In this document: in pieces, positions 8,916 to 16,790 of the stretch
Position numbering within the stretch: position 1 is the stretch's first letter
Layout: each line of letters starts with the position of its first letter
Source: Phycisphaerae bacterium
GTDB taxonomy: Bacteria; Planctomycetota; Phycisphaerae; Phycisphaerales; Phycisphaeraceae
Direction: 5' to 3'
NCBI GenBank assembly: GCA_002688155.1
Contig: NZCH01000117.1
Coordinates: 1 to 26,777, forward strand
DNA length: 26,777 nucleotides
The notes under the pieces: model-generated
The model's database searches: none
What the model was told of the DNA's origin: nothing
Seen by the model: only the letters and a program-made list of their open reading frames with translations
Translations under genes and position numbers: made by a program

Positions 8916-8926
8916 GACCTGTCGGG

Positions 8927-9799
8927 TCATATCAATGCGTGTGCCTTAAGTAACAGTTCGAGCGCCTCGCGATTCTCCGCCGCCAGTTCACAAAGTGGCA
9001 AGCGCAGTTCGCCGGTGTCGGTGTTCATCATTGCCATCGCAGTCTTGATCGGCACGGGGTTGGTTTCAATGAACATGCCCTTGAACAGCGGGAACAGTTC
9101 GAGGTGTTGTTTGCGCGCCGCGACGAAGTCGCCAGCGAGCGCGGCCGCGCTCAGAGCCTTGACCTTAGCAGGGATGATGTTCGACAGCACGCTGATCACG
9201 CCTTTGCCGCCGATCGACATCAGTGGCAGTGTGAGCGAATCGTCGCCGGAGACAATGGCGATGTCGTCGCCGCAAAGGTTGGCGATTTCGCTGGCGATAT
9301 CGAGCGAGCCGGTCGCCTCCTTGATAGCGGCGATCATCGGGTGCCGCGCCAGCCGGGCGACCGTCGCCGGCGACATGGTGATGTTCGTTCGGCCGGGAAT
9401 GTTGTACAGCACGATCGGCAGGCCCACGTCGTCGGCGACCTGCATGAAATGGCGGTAAAGCCCTTCCTGTGACGGTTTGTTGTAATACGGGTTGACCATC
9501 AGCGCCGCGTCGGCGCCGACGGCTTTGGCGTGTTGGGTCAATTCAAGCGCTTCCGTCGTTGAGTTCGAGCCGGTGCCGGCGACGACCTTCGTGCGGCCGG
9601 CGGCCTGCTCCACCACGTGCTCGATGACTTTTCGGTGCTCCTCGTGGGACAGCGTCGGCGACTCGCCGGTCGTGCCCACCGGTACGAGGCCGTCGATCCC
9701 CTGGTCGATCTGGAACGCGACGTTACCCGACAGTTGGGCGTAGTCCACCCGCCCATCGCGAAACGGGGTCACCATCGCCGTCAAAGCGCCCTGAATCAT
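8927..9799 (-). CDS. dapA: 4-hydroxy-tetrahydrodipicolinate synthase
   Basis: Condenses pyruvate with aspartate semialdehyde, the first committed step to diaminopimelate and lysine; cytoplasmic (beta/alpha)8 enzyme. 290 residues, the usual length. The Schiff-base K160 (AAIKEATGS), the proton-relay Y132 (LYNIPGRT), T43/T44 (GTTGESPTL) and Y105/Y106 complete the expected active site. This pattern favours true DapA over N-acetylneuraminate lyase or KDG aldolase paralogues. ATG 9799 follows GGAGAG by 7 nt, and a good sigma-70-type promoter ends about 20 nt upstream. The TGA stop overlaps an in-frame ATG (ATGA) of the next open frame, so translational coupling to the transporter is possible. Confidence 0.95.
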   Translation of the reverse strand: MIQGALTAMVTPFRDGRVDYAQLSGNVAFQIDQGIDGLVPVGTTGESPTLSHEEHRKVIEHVVEQAAGRTKVVAGTGSNSTTEALELTQHAKAVGADAALMVNPYYNKPSQEGLYRHFMQVADDVGLPIVLYNIPGRTNITMSPATVARLARHPMIAAIKEATGSLDIASEIANLCGDDIAIVSGDDSLTLPLMSIGGKGVISVLSNIIPAKVKALSAAALAGDFVAARKQHLELFPLFKGMFIETNPVPIKTAMAMMNTDTGELRLPLCELAAENREALELLLKAHALI

Positions 9800-9825
9800 C
9801 ACGTGCTCTCCATGTCGTGTTGCCC

Positions 9826-9854
9826 AATGTAACGGCCGGTCACGCACATGACAA
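9826..9854 (-). promoter_or_regulatory. Predicted sigma-70-type promoter of dapA
   Basis: On the minus strand: TTGTCA (9854-9849), 17-bp spacer, TACATT (9831-9826). This matches consensus at 5/6 and 4/6. The predicted start near 9819 leaves a 20-nt leader with the ribosome site. Confidence 0.55.
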
Positions 9855-9937
9855 CGCACGGGCGGCTCGTGCCCAACGGCAGGTAACGATCAAAGTCGAA
9901 TTCCTACCCACATTTTCTGGTCAGGCCGGCCCGGACA

Positions 9938-9953
9938 TTCAACGCGCGTTGAA
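9938..9953. promoter_or_regulatory. 16-bp perfect palindrome, possible operator
   Basis: TTCAACGCGCGTTGAA is fully self-complementary. It lies in the 220-bp gap upstream of dapA, about 85 bp before the predicted -35 and 67 bp after the stop of the small membrane protein gene. With no loop it looks more like a dimeric regulator site than a terminator. Confidence 0.4.
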
Positions 9954-10019
9954 CACCGACCTCGGACAGGGTCCGCCGGCTTGTCGATCGATTGATGGCG
10001 TTTGACTTGCCGCCCCCGG

Positions 10020-10214
10020 CTACGAATCGAGTGTCGCGACCTCGACCTTGAAGAGTTTGTCGAGCAATGGCACATCGGGGTTGGCCTGTGCGATGTTTCG
10101 CGACCCGACGAAGAATACGGCGACCGCGAGCGTGAGCACGGCGATCAGCGCCATGACCGTATAAATATTACTGCGTACCGGGCCGCGTCGGACTCTCGTT
10201 GATACTTCACCCAT
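10020..10214 (-). CDS. Small single-span membrane protein (unknown function)
   Basis: 64 residues: a short basic N-terminus (TRVRRGPVR), one hydrophobic segment (about 18-37, YTVMALIAVLTLAVAVFFVG), then a polar tail of about 27 residues predicted outside the cytoplasm. I do not recognise the family. It directly follows the coiled-coil membrane protein on the same strand with a 62-bp gap, so both are probably co-expressed and may form one envelope complex. Start is ATG 10214. The positive-inside pattern and clean membrane segment make it a believable gene despite its size. Confidence 0.6.
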   Translation of the reverse strand: MGEVSTRVRRGPVRSNIYTVMALIAVLTLAVAVFFVGSRNIAQANPDVPLLDKLFKVEVATLDS

Positions 10215-10276
10215 GACTGGTTCTCATCGCCTTGCGGATTCGCGGGTCGCAGGTCGTGCGGCTGGTCCCACGTCAT

Positions 10277-11146
10277 TTAGTAGCCGCCGGTCTCGACCGT
10301 GTCGTCAACGAGCACGTTGCCCTGCCGGAGTTTGATGCGCGCCGCGGACATCTGGGCGTCGGCGGCGGTCACCACCGCCGTGCCAATGAACGCGTTTTGA
10401 CGGGAAATATAAAACTTCATGCCGCTGGCGACGCCGTCGTTCGTGCCCACGTTCATCTGCACGAACGTGTCGCCGCTGTGCTCCTGAACCTGCGTGACCT
10501 TACCGGAGATCCGGCTGGCGGGCTCAAACACGCGCGCGTCGCTCGTCTGCTCAGAACTCTGCAGTTGCGGGTCAACCCGCTCGAGCGTTTGCGTCAGATC
10601 GATGTTTTCCTCTTCGAGCGTCGCCATCCGCTCCTTCATCCGCCTGAGTTCGCGCGTCAGCGTCGCAATGCGGCTTTGCAACTCGTTGGATTCATCCGTC
10701 AGCACAATCACCCTCGTCTGCTGCGCGAGCATGCGCTCGCGACGTTCGGTGAGTTCGCTCTGCATCTGGGTCATGATCAGGCCGAACTGCTCGTGCGATG
10801 CCGAGAGGCGTGACACGTCTGACGCGACCTTGAGGTTTTCCGCCCGTTCCTGCTGTACGTCGGCCTGTGCATCGGCGAGCGTGGTTACCAGTTCGGTGAT
10901 GCGCGCCTGGTAGTTGCGCTCGGCGTCACGCAGTTTGGTGACCGTTTCGTTCATTTCACTAAGCGCCTGATTGATCTCCTCTTGTTTAATCTGCGCCAGG
11001 CGCTCGGCCACGGCCAGTTGCGCCGCGGTGTCGTTGGCCAATTGTTTGTAGTTTTGCGTATTGGCGACGAACGGCACGATCAGCGCCACAAGCAAGACGG
11101 ACAGGAGGGTAACCAGGACCACAAAGATTCTGGTGAGAATACTCAT
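10277..11146 (-). CDS. Membrane-anchored coiled-coil protein (unknown function)
   Basis: 289 residues. Residues about 6-27 form one membrane segment; residues about 30-190 are a long, nearly uninterrupted heptad-rich coiled coil full of E, Q, R and A. The C-terminal 75 residues are beta-prone (GKVTQVQEHSGDTFVQMNVG, then GVASGMKFYIS), ending in VETGGY. The architecture (anchor, coiled coil, small beta domain) recalls MreC-like cell-shape proteins, but I do not claim homology. GAGGAG fits ATG 11146 best; a GTG three bases earlier is possible. Upstream is a strong promoter with a leader of about 145 nt. Partner of the small membrane protein downstream. Confidence 0.82.
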   Translation of the reverse strand: MSILTRIFVVLVTLLSVLLVALIVPFVANTQNYKQLANDTAAQLAVAERLAQIKQEEINQALSEMNETVTKLRDAERNYQARITELVTTLADAQADVQQERAENLKVASDVSRLSASHEQFGLIMTQMQSELTERRERMLAQQTRVIVLTDESNELQSRIATLTRELRRMKERMATLEEENIDLTQTLERVDPQLQSSEQTSDARVFEPASRISGKVTQVQEHSGDTFVQMNVGTNDGVASGMKFYISRQNAFIGTAVVTAADAQMSAARIKLRQGNVLVDDTVETGGY

Positions 11147-11266
11147 CACGGACTCCTCAAAGCGGTGTCAGCGGGCGAGCCATGCGCCGGGCGAGGCTCT
11201 GTGCGCCCGCGGTGAAGGGCCGGTGAAGGCAAGCGGCCGGACCAACCCCTGTCGGTGGGCGGAAGT

Positions 11267-11289
11267 CCCGATCGAACCGGCCGATCGGG
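11267..11289 (-). promoter_or_regulatory. 8-bp hairpin at the start of the coiled-coil gene's leader
   Basis: CCCGATCG, 7-nt loop, CGATCGGG. On the minus strand it begins about 3 nt after the predicted transcript start, so it would form a 5'-terminal hairpin. There is no U tract. Confidence 0.5.
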
Positions 11290-11298
11290 TTGCCCCGC

Positions 11299-11328
11299 AT
11301 TATGAGGTTGTAAGGGCGTGTTTGTCAA
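11299..11328 (-). promoter_or_regulatory. Strong predicted sigma-70-type promoter of the coiled-coil/small membrane protein pair
   Basis: Perfect -35 TTGACA (11328-11323), 18-bp spacer, CATAAT (11304-11299, 5/6). Predicted start near 11292. Confidence 0.65.
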
Positions 11329-11433
11329 GGCGAACCTCGCACGGGTGAACGTCGATCAACCACGACGACGACGCTGTGTCAACTTCCGGGCATTTGATTC
11401 GGGTGTAAGTGATTGTTCCGTAACTGGTTGAAT

Positions 11434-13185
11434 TCATTTCGAGTCTGATTCCGCCGCGATTTGACGAGCCGCTTGTTTTTCACGGCCGATGCGGACAATG
11501 CCCAGGGCCGTCATCACGCCTGTGGCCAGACACAGCACGCCGACAGGCAGGTGCCCCAGCCGCCCAAACAGTGTCGACCGCCGGTCAAGCGTCACGCGAT
11601 GCGTCAAAGCGTCAGCGATGCGCTGACGCGTAATTTCACCTTCATCTTCGGCCATCGGCCCAACGCGACCAAGTGAATCAATAAAACCGCTGATCCCCGT
11701 GTTCACCGCCCGCGCCGTCGGCACGCGGTTTTCAATACTGCGCAACGCCGCCAGTTGAAAATGCTGTGCCCGCATGCTGACGCCACCGAACCAACCGTCG
11801 TTGGTCACATTTACCAGCATGTCGGCGCGCTTGCGCCCGCGTTCGTACACCATCCGGCGGCACACGCGCGGTACGGCGTCCTCAAAGCAGATGGGCGTGA
11901 CAACTCGATACGCGGGTCCCGGGTTTCGGATCTCGGGTGTGATTTCAAACACCACGGGCATCTGCCCCGGCGTTAGCGTGTAATCATTTTCGTACGGGCT
12001 CAGGGAATCGAAGAACCAGGATTTCAACCACGCGAGCCACGGCTTGTCAACCCACGGGATGTATTCGCCAAACGGCACGCGGTGCATCTTGTTGTAACGC
12101 TGCGGCGCCTGTGTGCCGTCGGAGCGGTACAGGTACACGGCGTTGTAGCGGTTGTCCGGTGCAAACAACGTGCCCTTTTCGTCGCGGACGTCCCGCCACT
12201 GCATGGCCGATGCGCCCGCGAGCAGATGCACGTCCCGCCGGTCCGCCAATTTTGCGACCGTCTCGTGATACTCATGCCACGTCCGCCCGCTGATGCGCGA
12301 AATCTCCACCGACTGCGGGTTGAGAATGCCCGGGACCATCGTCTCGGGCCAGACGACCAGGTCCGTGTCGGCCGCGTTGTCCAGTGCCGACCGTGTCAGG
12401 TCCACCATGGCCGCGAAGTTGGCCGCGTCCAGCTCCGGCGTGCGACGCAGTTTGTTGTCGTGTGACACGTTTGTCTGAACCACCGCAATCACCGGTCCCG
12501 GCGAAGCGGCAACGTCATACTCCCCAACCCGATACGTCCCATACCCCCAGGCCAACCCCAGACAAACCCCCCAAACCACCCCACTTGGCCCCCAGCGCCC
12601 GGTCCAAACAAACTTTCGATTTTCCGACTCCCTGGCCCAGATGTCCGCGATCAACCCATTCGTCATCGCTACAACAAACGTCACCGCGTGCTCTCCGAAC
12701 AGGTCGGCCACCTGAATGATTCGCCCGGCCGCGTCCGTCGGCTCGTACGCCGCCTGTGAGTGCGACAGCGCGAACCAACCGAACCCGCCCATCACGATGT
12801 ACCCGCGCACAAACTCCAGCGACGTCCACGCCAGAGGCAGCGCGACCACCCCTGGAACGCGCAGGCCGCGATGCAGCCAGCGCAGCACAAGCAACGACGC
12901 CGGCCAGTACAAGGCTACATACACCGACAACGTCACCGCCCCCGGCACTGTCACGGGCCAAAGCCAGCGCAACATCCAAACCCACCACACCCCCGACACC
13001 AGATATGCCGTCCAGAACAACCGCCAACCGCTCGCGCAGCGCATCGCCAGCACCGCCGCAGGCACAAGCGCCACATGCGCCAGCCAACCCAGCCCCGGCT
13101 GCGGGAAACACCACGACAACGCCACCGCCGTCACGCCGACGTATGCGAAATGCTGCCACCGCGCTGTAATCGTCACCGCCGCCAC
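11434..13185 (-). CDS. lnt: Apolipoprotein N-acyltransferase
   Basis: Adds the third acyl chain to the N-terminal cysteine of lipoproteins at the periplasmic face of the inner membrane. 583 residues from GTG 13185. Several membrane segments fill about residues 12-220; a nitrilase-like domain follows with the catalytic triad E281 (VVWPETM), K366 (YNKMHRVPFGEYIPW) and C433 (PICFED); a last membrane segment lies near 545-566. The family's usual length is about 510-550. The frame is open upstream to 13494, but a TTCACA-N17-TATAGT promoter lies at 13220-13192 and the extension is Arg-rich and unlike Lnt, so I reject it. GTG 13176 is an alternative start. Residues 414-425 (EITPEIRNPGPA) are encoded by sequence matching the genome's dispersed repeat. 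Confidence 0.9.
   Translation of the reverse strand: MAAVTITARWQHFAYVGVTAVALSWCFPQPGLGWLAHVALVPAAVLAMRCASGWRLFWTAYLVSGVWWVWMLRWLWPVTVPGAVTLSVYVALYWPASLLVLRWLHRGLRVPGVVALPLAWTSLEFVRGYIVMGGFGWFALSHSQAAYEPTDAAGRIIQVADLFGEHAVTFVVAMTNGLIADIWARESENRKFVWTGRWGPSGVVWGVCLGLAWGYGTYRVGEYDVAASPGPVIAVVQTNVSHDNKLRRTPELDAANFAAMVDLTRSALDNAADTDLVVWPETMVPGILNPQSVEISRISGRTWHEYHETVAKLADRRDVHLLAGASAMQWRDVRDEKGTLFAPDNRYNAVYLYRSDGTQAPQRYNKMHRVPFGEYIPWVDKPWLAWLKSWFFDSLSPYENDYTLTPGQMPVVFEITPEIRNPGPAYRVVTPICFEDAVPRVCRRMVYERGRKRADMLVNVTNDGWFGGVSMRAQHFQLAALRSIENRVPTARAVNTGISGFIDSLGRVGPMAEDEGEITRQRIADALTHRVTLDRRSTLFGRLGHLPVGVLCLATGVMTALGIVRIGREKQAARQIAAESDSK
11911..11942. repeat. Dispersed-repeat-like segment inside lnt
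   Basis: The segment reads CGGGTCCCGGGTTTCGGATC on the plus strand, sharing the CGGGTTTCG core with the intergenic elements. It stays in frame and lies 8-19 residues before the catalytic cysteine. Confidence 0.4.
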
Positions 13186-13191
13186 GCGCAG

Positions 13192-13220
13192 ACTATACCG
13201 CCGCAGGATGATGGTGTGAA
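13192..13220 (-). promoter_or_regulatory. Predicted lnt promoter placed for a leaderless transcript
   Basis: TTCACA (13220-13215), 17-bp spacer, TATAGT (13197-13192), both 5/6 to consensus. Only 6 nt separate the -10 from GTG 13185, so transcription would begin at or next to the start codon. Confidence 0.55.
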
Positions 13221-13708
13221 CGAGCAGGCGCTTGCCCAAACAGCCGGTAAGCCTCAGTTCCCCAACCCGCGCCCGGCAGCGTCGGAATCGCGTACATCCA
13301 TTGGGGAGGCGGTTGCATCGTTTCGAGCCTCTGGTACGTGAGTCGTTGCACCTTATTGGCCAGAATCGGGCGATCCGTGCCGGCACGTCGCCTGACACGA
13401 ACCATGGCAAAATTCCGAAGATGAGCACGTACCGATCGAGCCACGACATCGCCACCACTTGTGCCGGCTGACCGACCTGTTCAACGATGCGCACAAACGC
13501 GGGCGCGAACCGTCGGATCGGGCACGACTGGAATGCGATCGCGATGCGTCGGACCCTGGCGCGACAGCGTCTACAACGACAATCGCGTCAGCACCGGCAA
13601 CTCCTGGGGAATCGTTATCAATGGCGTGTGCCCTGGGCGCCACCGTGCATGACGCCGACGCCCCCGGCCGTACAGCGTGGGCACCGACAGGAAACCGTAC
13701 CCGGGCAT
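13193..13708 (-). pseudogene. Possible decayed reading frame in a 640-bp gap upstream of lnt
   Basis: The stretch from 13186 to 13823 has no convincing intact gene. One minus-strand frame gives protein-like segments: a 45-codon piece from ATG 13708 (PGYGFLSVPTLYGRG, then TPLITIPQELPVLTRL) ending in TAG at 13571, and later ETMQPPPQWMYAIPTLPG and GWGTEAYRLFGQ ending at 13193. They are in the same frame but separated by TAG and TGA stops. A different frame across 13380-13450 gives LDRYVLIFGILPWF. I do not recognise the protein. It may be a broken gene, or chance open frames in GC-rich DNA; confidence is low. The right end of the gap holds a candidate fumC promoter. Confidence 0.2.
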
Positions 13709-13732
13709 GGGGGCATATGCCAAGTAGGACAG

Positions 13733-13761
13733 TCGGCAAGTCCAATGCCGTGCGATATCAT
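13733..13761 (+). promoter_or_regulatory. Candidate fumC promoter
   Basis: TCGGCA (4/6), 17-bp spacer, TATCAT (5/6) at 13756-13761. Predicted start near 13768 and a 56-nt leader. Confidence 0.35.
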
Positions 13762-13823
13762 GCGTGGCTTCAATGTGAAACTTTTGGCTTTATGACTTTT
13801 TGACTCCGATATGGACGTGAACC

Positions 13824-15230
13824 ATGACTGAAAGTTACCGGATTGAAAAGGACTCGATGGGCGATATGCAAGTGCCCGACTGGGCGTTGTGGGGCGCGAG
13901 CACGCAACGGGCGGTGGAGAACTTTCCGATCGCCCATCGGCCCGTGCCTGTTGAGATGATCCGTGCGTTTGGGCACCTCAAGGCCGCGTGCGCACAGGCG
14001 AACCTGGACCTGGGCAAACTCGACACGACAATCGCCAGGGCGATCATCGACACCGCCAACGAAGTTGCCCAAGGCGGACACGACGGCCAGTTCCCCGTCG
14101 ACGTCTATCAGACCGGCTCGGGCACCAGCACCAACATGAACGCCAACGAGGTCATCGCCAACCTCGCCACAAGCCGTTTACGCCTTAGCGATCCCGATGC
14201 CGACCGTGTCCACCCCAATGACCACGTCAACATGGGTCAGTCGTCGAATGACACGTTTCCGACGGCGATGCATATTGCCGCCGCAATCGCGATCATGAAT
14301 GATCTGTTGCCCGCATTGACGCGACTTCAATCAGACCTCGATGACAAAACCAGGCGATGGGACGCCATCGTCAAGATCGGCCGCACCCATCTGATGGACG
14401 CCACGCCCATTCGTGTGGGGCAGGTCTTTTCAGGCTACGCGCAACAGGCGAAGCACGCGGTTTGTCTGGCCAGTGACGCGATCCAGCATCTGAAGATCGC
14501 CATGCCCATCGGCGGGACGGCCGTCGGCACGGGCATCAACACACACCCTGAATTCAGTCAGCGCGTGTGCGACGTGCTTGCCCGGCGCAGCGGTATTGAG
14601 TTCAAGGAAGCGCAGAATCATCCCGAAGCGCAGGCCGCAAAGAACACGTTCACGTTGTGTCACGGCAACCTCAAAACCATCGCCGCAGGCCTGACCAAGA
14701 CCGCCAACGACATCCGCTGGCTCGGCTCGGGCCCGCGCTGCGGGATCTTTGAGCTGATGGTGCCCGCCATTCAGCCCGGCAGTTCGATCATGCCCGGCAA
14801 GGTCAACCCCGTCATTTGTGAGTCGGTCATTCAGGTCGCCTGCCGCGTGATCGGCAATGACGCCGTGGTCACCACGGCGGACCTGGGCGGCATCGGGTCA
14901 ATCTTCGAATTAAACGTCGCCATGCCCGTCATGATCGACGCGTTCCTCGAGTCCGTGACCCTGCTGGCAAACGTATCCAACGTGTTCGTCGACAAACTGC
15001 TCACCGACCTGGAGGTCAACAAGCAGCGCTGCGAAGAATTGATCGACCAGTCACTGATGATGGTCACCTCCCTGGCCCCTGAAGTCGGTTACGACAACGC
15101 CGCCAAACTCGCTAAGCAGGCGTTCGAAGAAAACAAGACCATCCGCGAACTGGTCAAAGAGCAGGGCCTGATCAACGACACGAAACTCGATGAGCTACTG
15201 GACCCGGACAAAATGACGCGCCCGGGGTGA
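13824..15230 (+). CDS. fumC: Class II fumarate hydratase
   Basis: Reversible hydration of fumarate to L-malate in the TCA cycle; homotetramer without an iron-sulfur cluster. 468 residues, standard length. The superfamily signature GSSIMPGKVNP (319-329), with the catalytic serine (S320/S321) and K326, is intact. TGSGTSTNMNANEV (97-110), GQSSNDTFPTAMH (138-150) and the GRTHLMDATP histidine (H189) complete the composite active site. Length and motif set favour fumarase over aspartase or argininosuccinate lyase. It follows a candidate promoter, and the ATG has only a weak GGA about 10 nt upstream. The next gene starts 19 nt after the stop. Functional link to mdh at the left edge, but not an operon. 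Confidence 0.96.
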   Translation: MTESYRIEKDSMGDMQVPDWALWGASTQRAVENFPIAHRPVPVEMIRAFGHLKAACAQANLDLGKLDTTIARAIIDTANEVAQGGHDGQFPVDVYQTGSGTSTNMNANEVIANLATSRLRLSDPDADRVHPNDHVNMGQSSNDTFPTAMHIAAAIAIMNDLLPALTRLQSDLDDKTRRWDAIVKIGRTHLMDATPIRVGQVFSGYAQQAKHAVCLASDAIQHLKIAMPIGGTAVGTGINTHPEFSQRVCDVLARRSGIEFKEAQNHPEAQAAKNTFTLCHGNLKTIAAGLTKTANDIRWLGSGPRCGIFELMVPAIQPGSSIMPGKVNPVICESVIQVACRVIGNDAVVTTADLGGIGSIFELNVAMPVMIDAFLESVTLLANVSNVFVDKLLTDLEVNKQRCEELIDQSLMMVTSLAPEVGYDNAAKLAKQAFEENKTIRELVKEQGLINDTKLDELLDPDKMTRPG

Positions 15231-15249
15231 CGGTGATCCTCAAGCATTC

Positions 15250-16071
15250 GTGCCGATCATCGCGAAGTGGGTATGCTTCTCGTTCGTGGTGCGTGCAAAG
15301 CAGAAGTATTACGTGGTTTGGCGCGGGCGCAGGCCGGGGGTTTATGCGGCGTGGTCGCAGTGCGCAGCGCAGGTGGAGGGGTTTTCAGGGGCGTCGTATA
15401 AATCGTTTCCAACGCGCGATGAGGCGGAGCGGGCATTCGAACACGGGCCTGGTGCGGTGGCCGCAGGCGAATCGCGCAAAGGCGCGAGCGCGAAGCCGCA
15501 AGCGTCGGGGGTCAGTGCGCTTTTGGTAGAGGTTGACCCGCACGACGCGGCACCGCACGCGGCACTTCTGGCACGGAAAGACGTGGTGATTTATACGGAC
15601 GGCGGGTGTGATCCGAACCCCGGGCGAGGCGGGTATGGCGTGGTACTGCTGCATGGGGAGCACCGCAGGGAGTTGTCGACCGGATATCGCCTGTCGACGA
15701 ACAACCGCATGGAACTGATGGGCTGGATCGCGGGGCTCGAGGCGCTGACCGAAGAATCACGGGTGGTGATCCTCAGTGATTCGCGTTACGTCGGCGACTC
15801 GTACGCCAACGGTGCCGCGCGGCGGTGGCAGCAGAACCAGTGGATGCGAACGCGCAACGACCGGGCGGCCAACTCCGACCTCTGGCAGCGATTGCTCAAA
15901 TTGTGTGACAGGCATGACGTGCGGTTTGGCTGGGTGCGGGGGCACGTGGGCGTTGAGGAGAACGAGTGTTGCGACCAACTCGCCGCGGCCGCGACGGTTG
16001 CGCACGACCAACTGATCGACGAGAACTACGAAAACGACACCATGGTGCCCGGCGGGTTGTTTGGGCAGTGA
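15250..16071 (+). CDS. rnhA: Ribonuclease HI with N-terminal hybrid-binding (Cauli_VI) domain
   Basis: Cleaves the RNA strand of RNA/DNA hybrids, removing R-loops and primers. Numbered from GTG 15250 (273 residues): residues about 19-63 (KYYVVWRGRRPGVYAAW to DEAERAF) are the caulimovirus-VI-type hybrid-binding domain typical of eukaryotic RNase H1. A linker follows, then the RNase H fold with D117 (YTDGGCDPNPG), E155 (NNRMELMG), D177 (LSDSRYV), H232 and D242 (GHVGVEENECCDQLA). All four carboxylates are present. The real start may be GTG 15286 or 15289, giving a more usual N-terminus (VRAKQKYYVVW). No start has a good ribosome site, so coupling to fumC, which ends 19 nt before, is likely. Confidence 0.92.
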   Translation: MPIIAKWVCFSFVVRAKQKYYVVWRGRRPGVYAAWSQCAAQVEGFSGASYKSFPTRDEAERAFEHGPGAVAAGESRKGASAKPQASGVSALLVEVDPHDAAPHAALLARKDVVIYTDGGCDPNPGRGGYGVVLLHGEHRRELSTGYRLSTNNRMELMGWIAGLEALTEESRVVILSDSRYVGDSYANGAARRWQQNQWMRTRNDRAANSDLWQRLLKLCDRHDVRFGWVRGHVGVEENECCDQLAAAATVAHDQLIDENYENDTMVPGGLFGQ

Positions 16072-16080
16072 TTCGGTGGT

Positions 16081-16108
16081 TTGATCGCCGGCCGCATTGC
16101 GATACCAT
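16081..16108 (+). promoter_or_regulatory. Candidate promoter of the zinc-ribbon gene
   Basis: TTGATC, 16-bp spacer, TACCAT (16103-16108). Predicted start near 16115 and a leader of about 70 nt. Confidence 0.3.
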
Positions 16109-16184
16109 GTGGCCAGTGCCACGGTACGTCTTTGGGTGGGCGGCGCTGATTCAGCGGGCACAACGTAAACGGAGCAAGACGGCC

Positions 16185-16688
16185 ATGAAAGCCGATGACA
16201 TGCGCAATACCGACTTGCCGTTCGATCGTGACGCTGCAGTTGGCGATGACATTCCGTCTGGGCCGTCGGACGAATCGGCTGACGCATCGGACGAAAGTGG
16301 CAAGTACGATCCGCTGGACCCCGACGGCGACTGCTTCAAGCCGCCGGATATCCCAAAGCTGGTGCACTGCATCCACTGCGGCAGTGAGTACGAAAGCTAC
16401 CTGATCGAATGGCGAATCGAAACCGATCACGGTGGCAAGCCGCACGGGTTCTGGTGCTGCCCGATAGATAAGTGCGACGGGCGCGGGTACGGATTTGACA
16501 TCTTTCCGATCGACTCTGAGTTTCACGATGAAGCCGACGGCTGGTACGAAGACGATTATGACCCGAAGTCGGACGAGTTCGATGACGACGAACGGTTGGC
16601 CGAACTGGACCCGGGCGACGACGAATCAAATGACGACGATCGACCGCCGCGCCGGCCAGGCGACGACAGCGAGCCGTTGCCGTTTTGA
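16185..16688 (+). CDS. Acidic zinc-ribbon protein (unknown function)
   Basis: 167 residues, strongly acidic, with D/E-rich N-terminal (1-55) and C-terminal (120-165) arms around a compact core (about 60-110). The core has HCIHCGSEYESYLIEW, then FWCCPIDKC and GRGYGFDIFP. The CxxC and CC-x4-C set can bind one zinc. I do not recognise a named family; such acidic zinc ribbons may bind nucleic-acid enzymes or ribosomes, but that is speculation. ATG 16185 follows GGAGCAAG with about 8 nt, so the longer open frame from 15966 is rejected because it overlaps rnhA. A dispersed repeat begins right after the stop codon and separates it from the ferredoxin gene. Confidence 0.75.
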   Translation: MKADDMRNTDLPFDRDAAVGDDIPSGPSDESADASDESGKYDPLDPDGDCFKPPDIPKLVHCIHCGSEYESYLIEWRIETDHGGKPHGFWCCPIDKCDGRGYGFDIFPIDSEFHDEADGWYEDDYDPKSDEFDDDERLAELDPGDDESNDDDRPPRRPGDDSEPLPF

Positions 16689-16701
16689 GTTCGGGCTCCG
16701 G

Positions 16702-16748
16702 GGTGTCGGGTTTCGATTCGGGGTGGTGAATTTCAGCCCCCCGCGCGG
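16702..16748 (+). repeat. Dispersed bipartite intergenic element, copy 2
   Basis: GGTGTCGGGTTTCGATTCGG starts at 16702; the second part has GTGAATTTCAGCCCCCCGCG (16727-16746). It nearly fills the gap between the zinc-ribbon and ferredoxin genes. Confidence 0.6.
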
Positions 16749-16790
16749 ATGACGGGATTTATTATTCACTGGGTATTTGGTTGTTCAGGC

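Noticed and set aside
8868..8930. Start of the Nramp-like gene at 8930 coupled to dapA (ATGA)
   Set aside because: The extra 21 residues are translated repeat sequence; kept only as an alternative.
13186..13494. Upstream extension of lnt to 13494
   Set aside because: Arg/Cys-rich and unlike Lnt, and a good promoter lies between it and the GTG at 13185.
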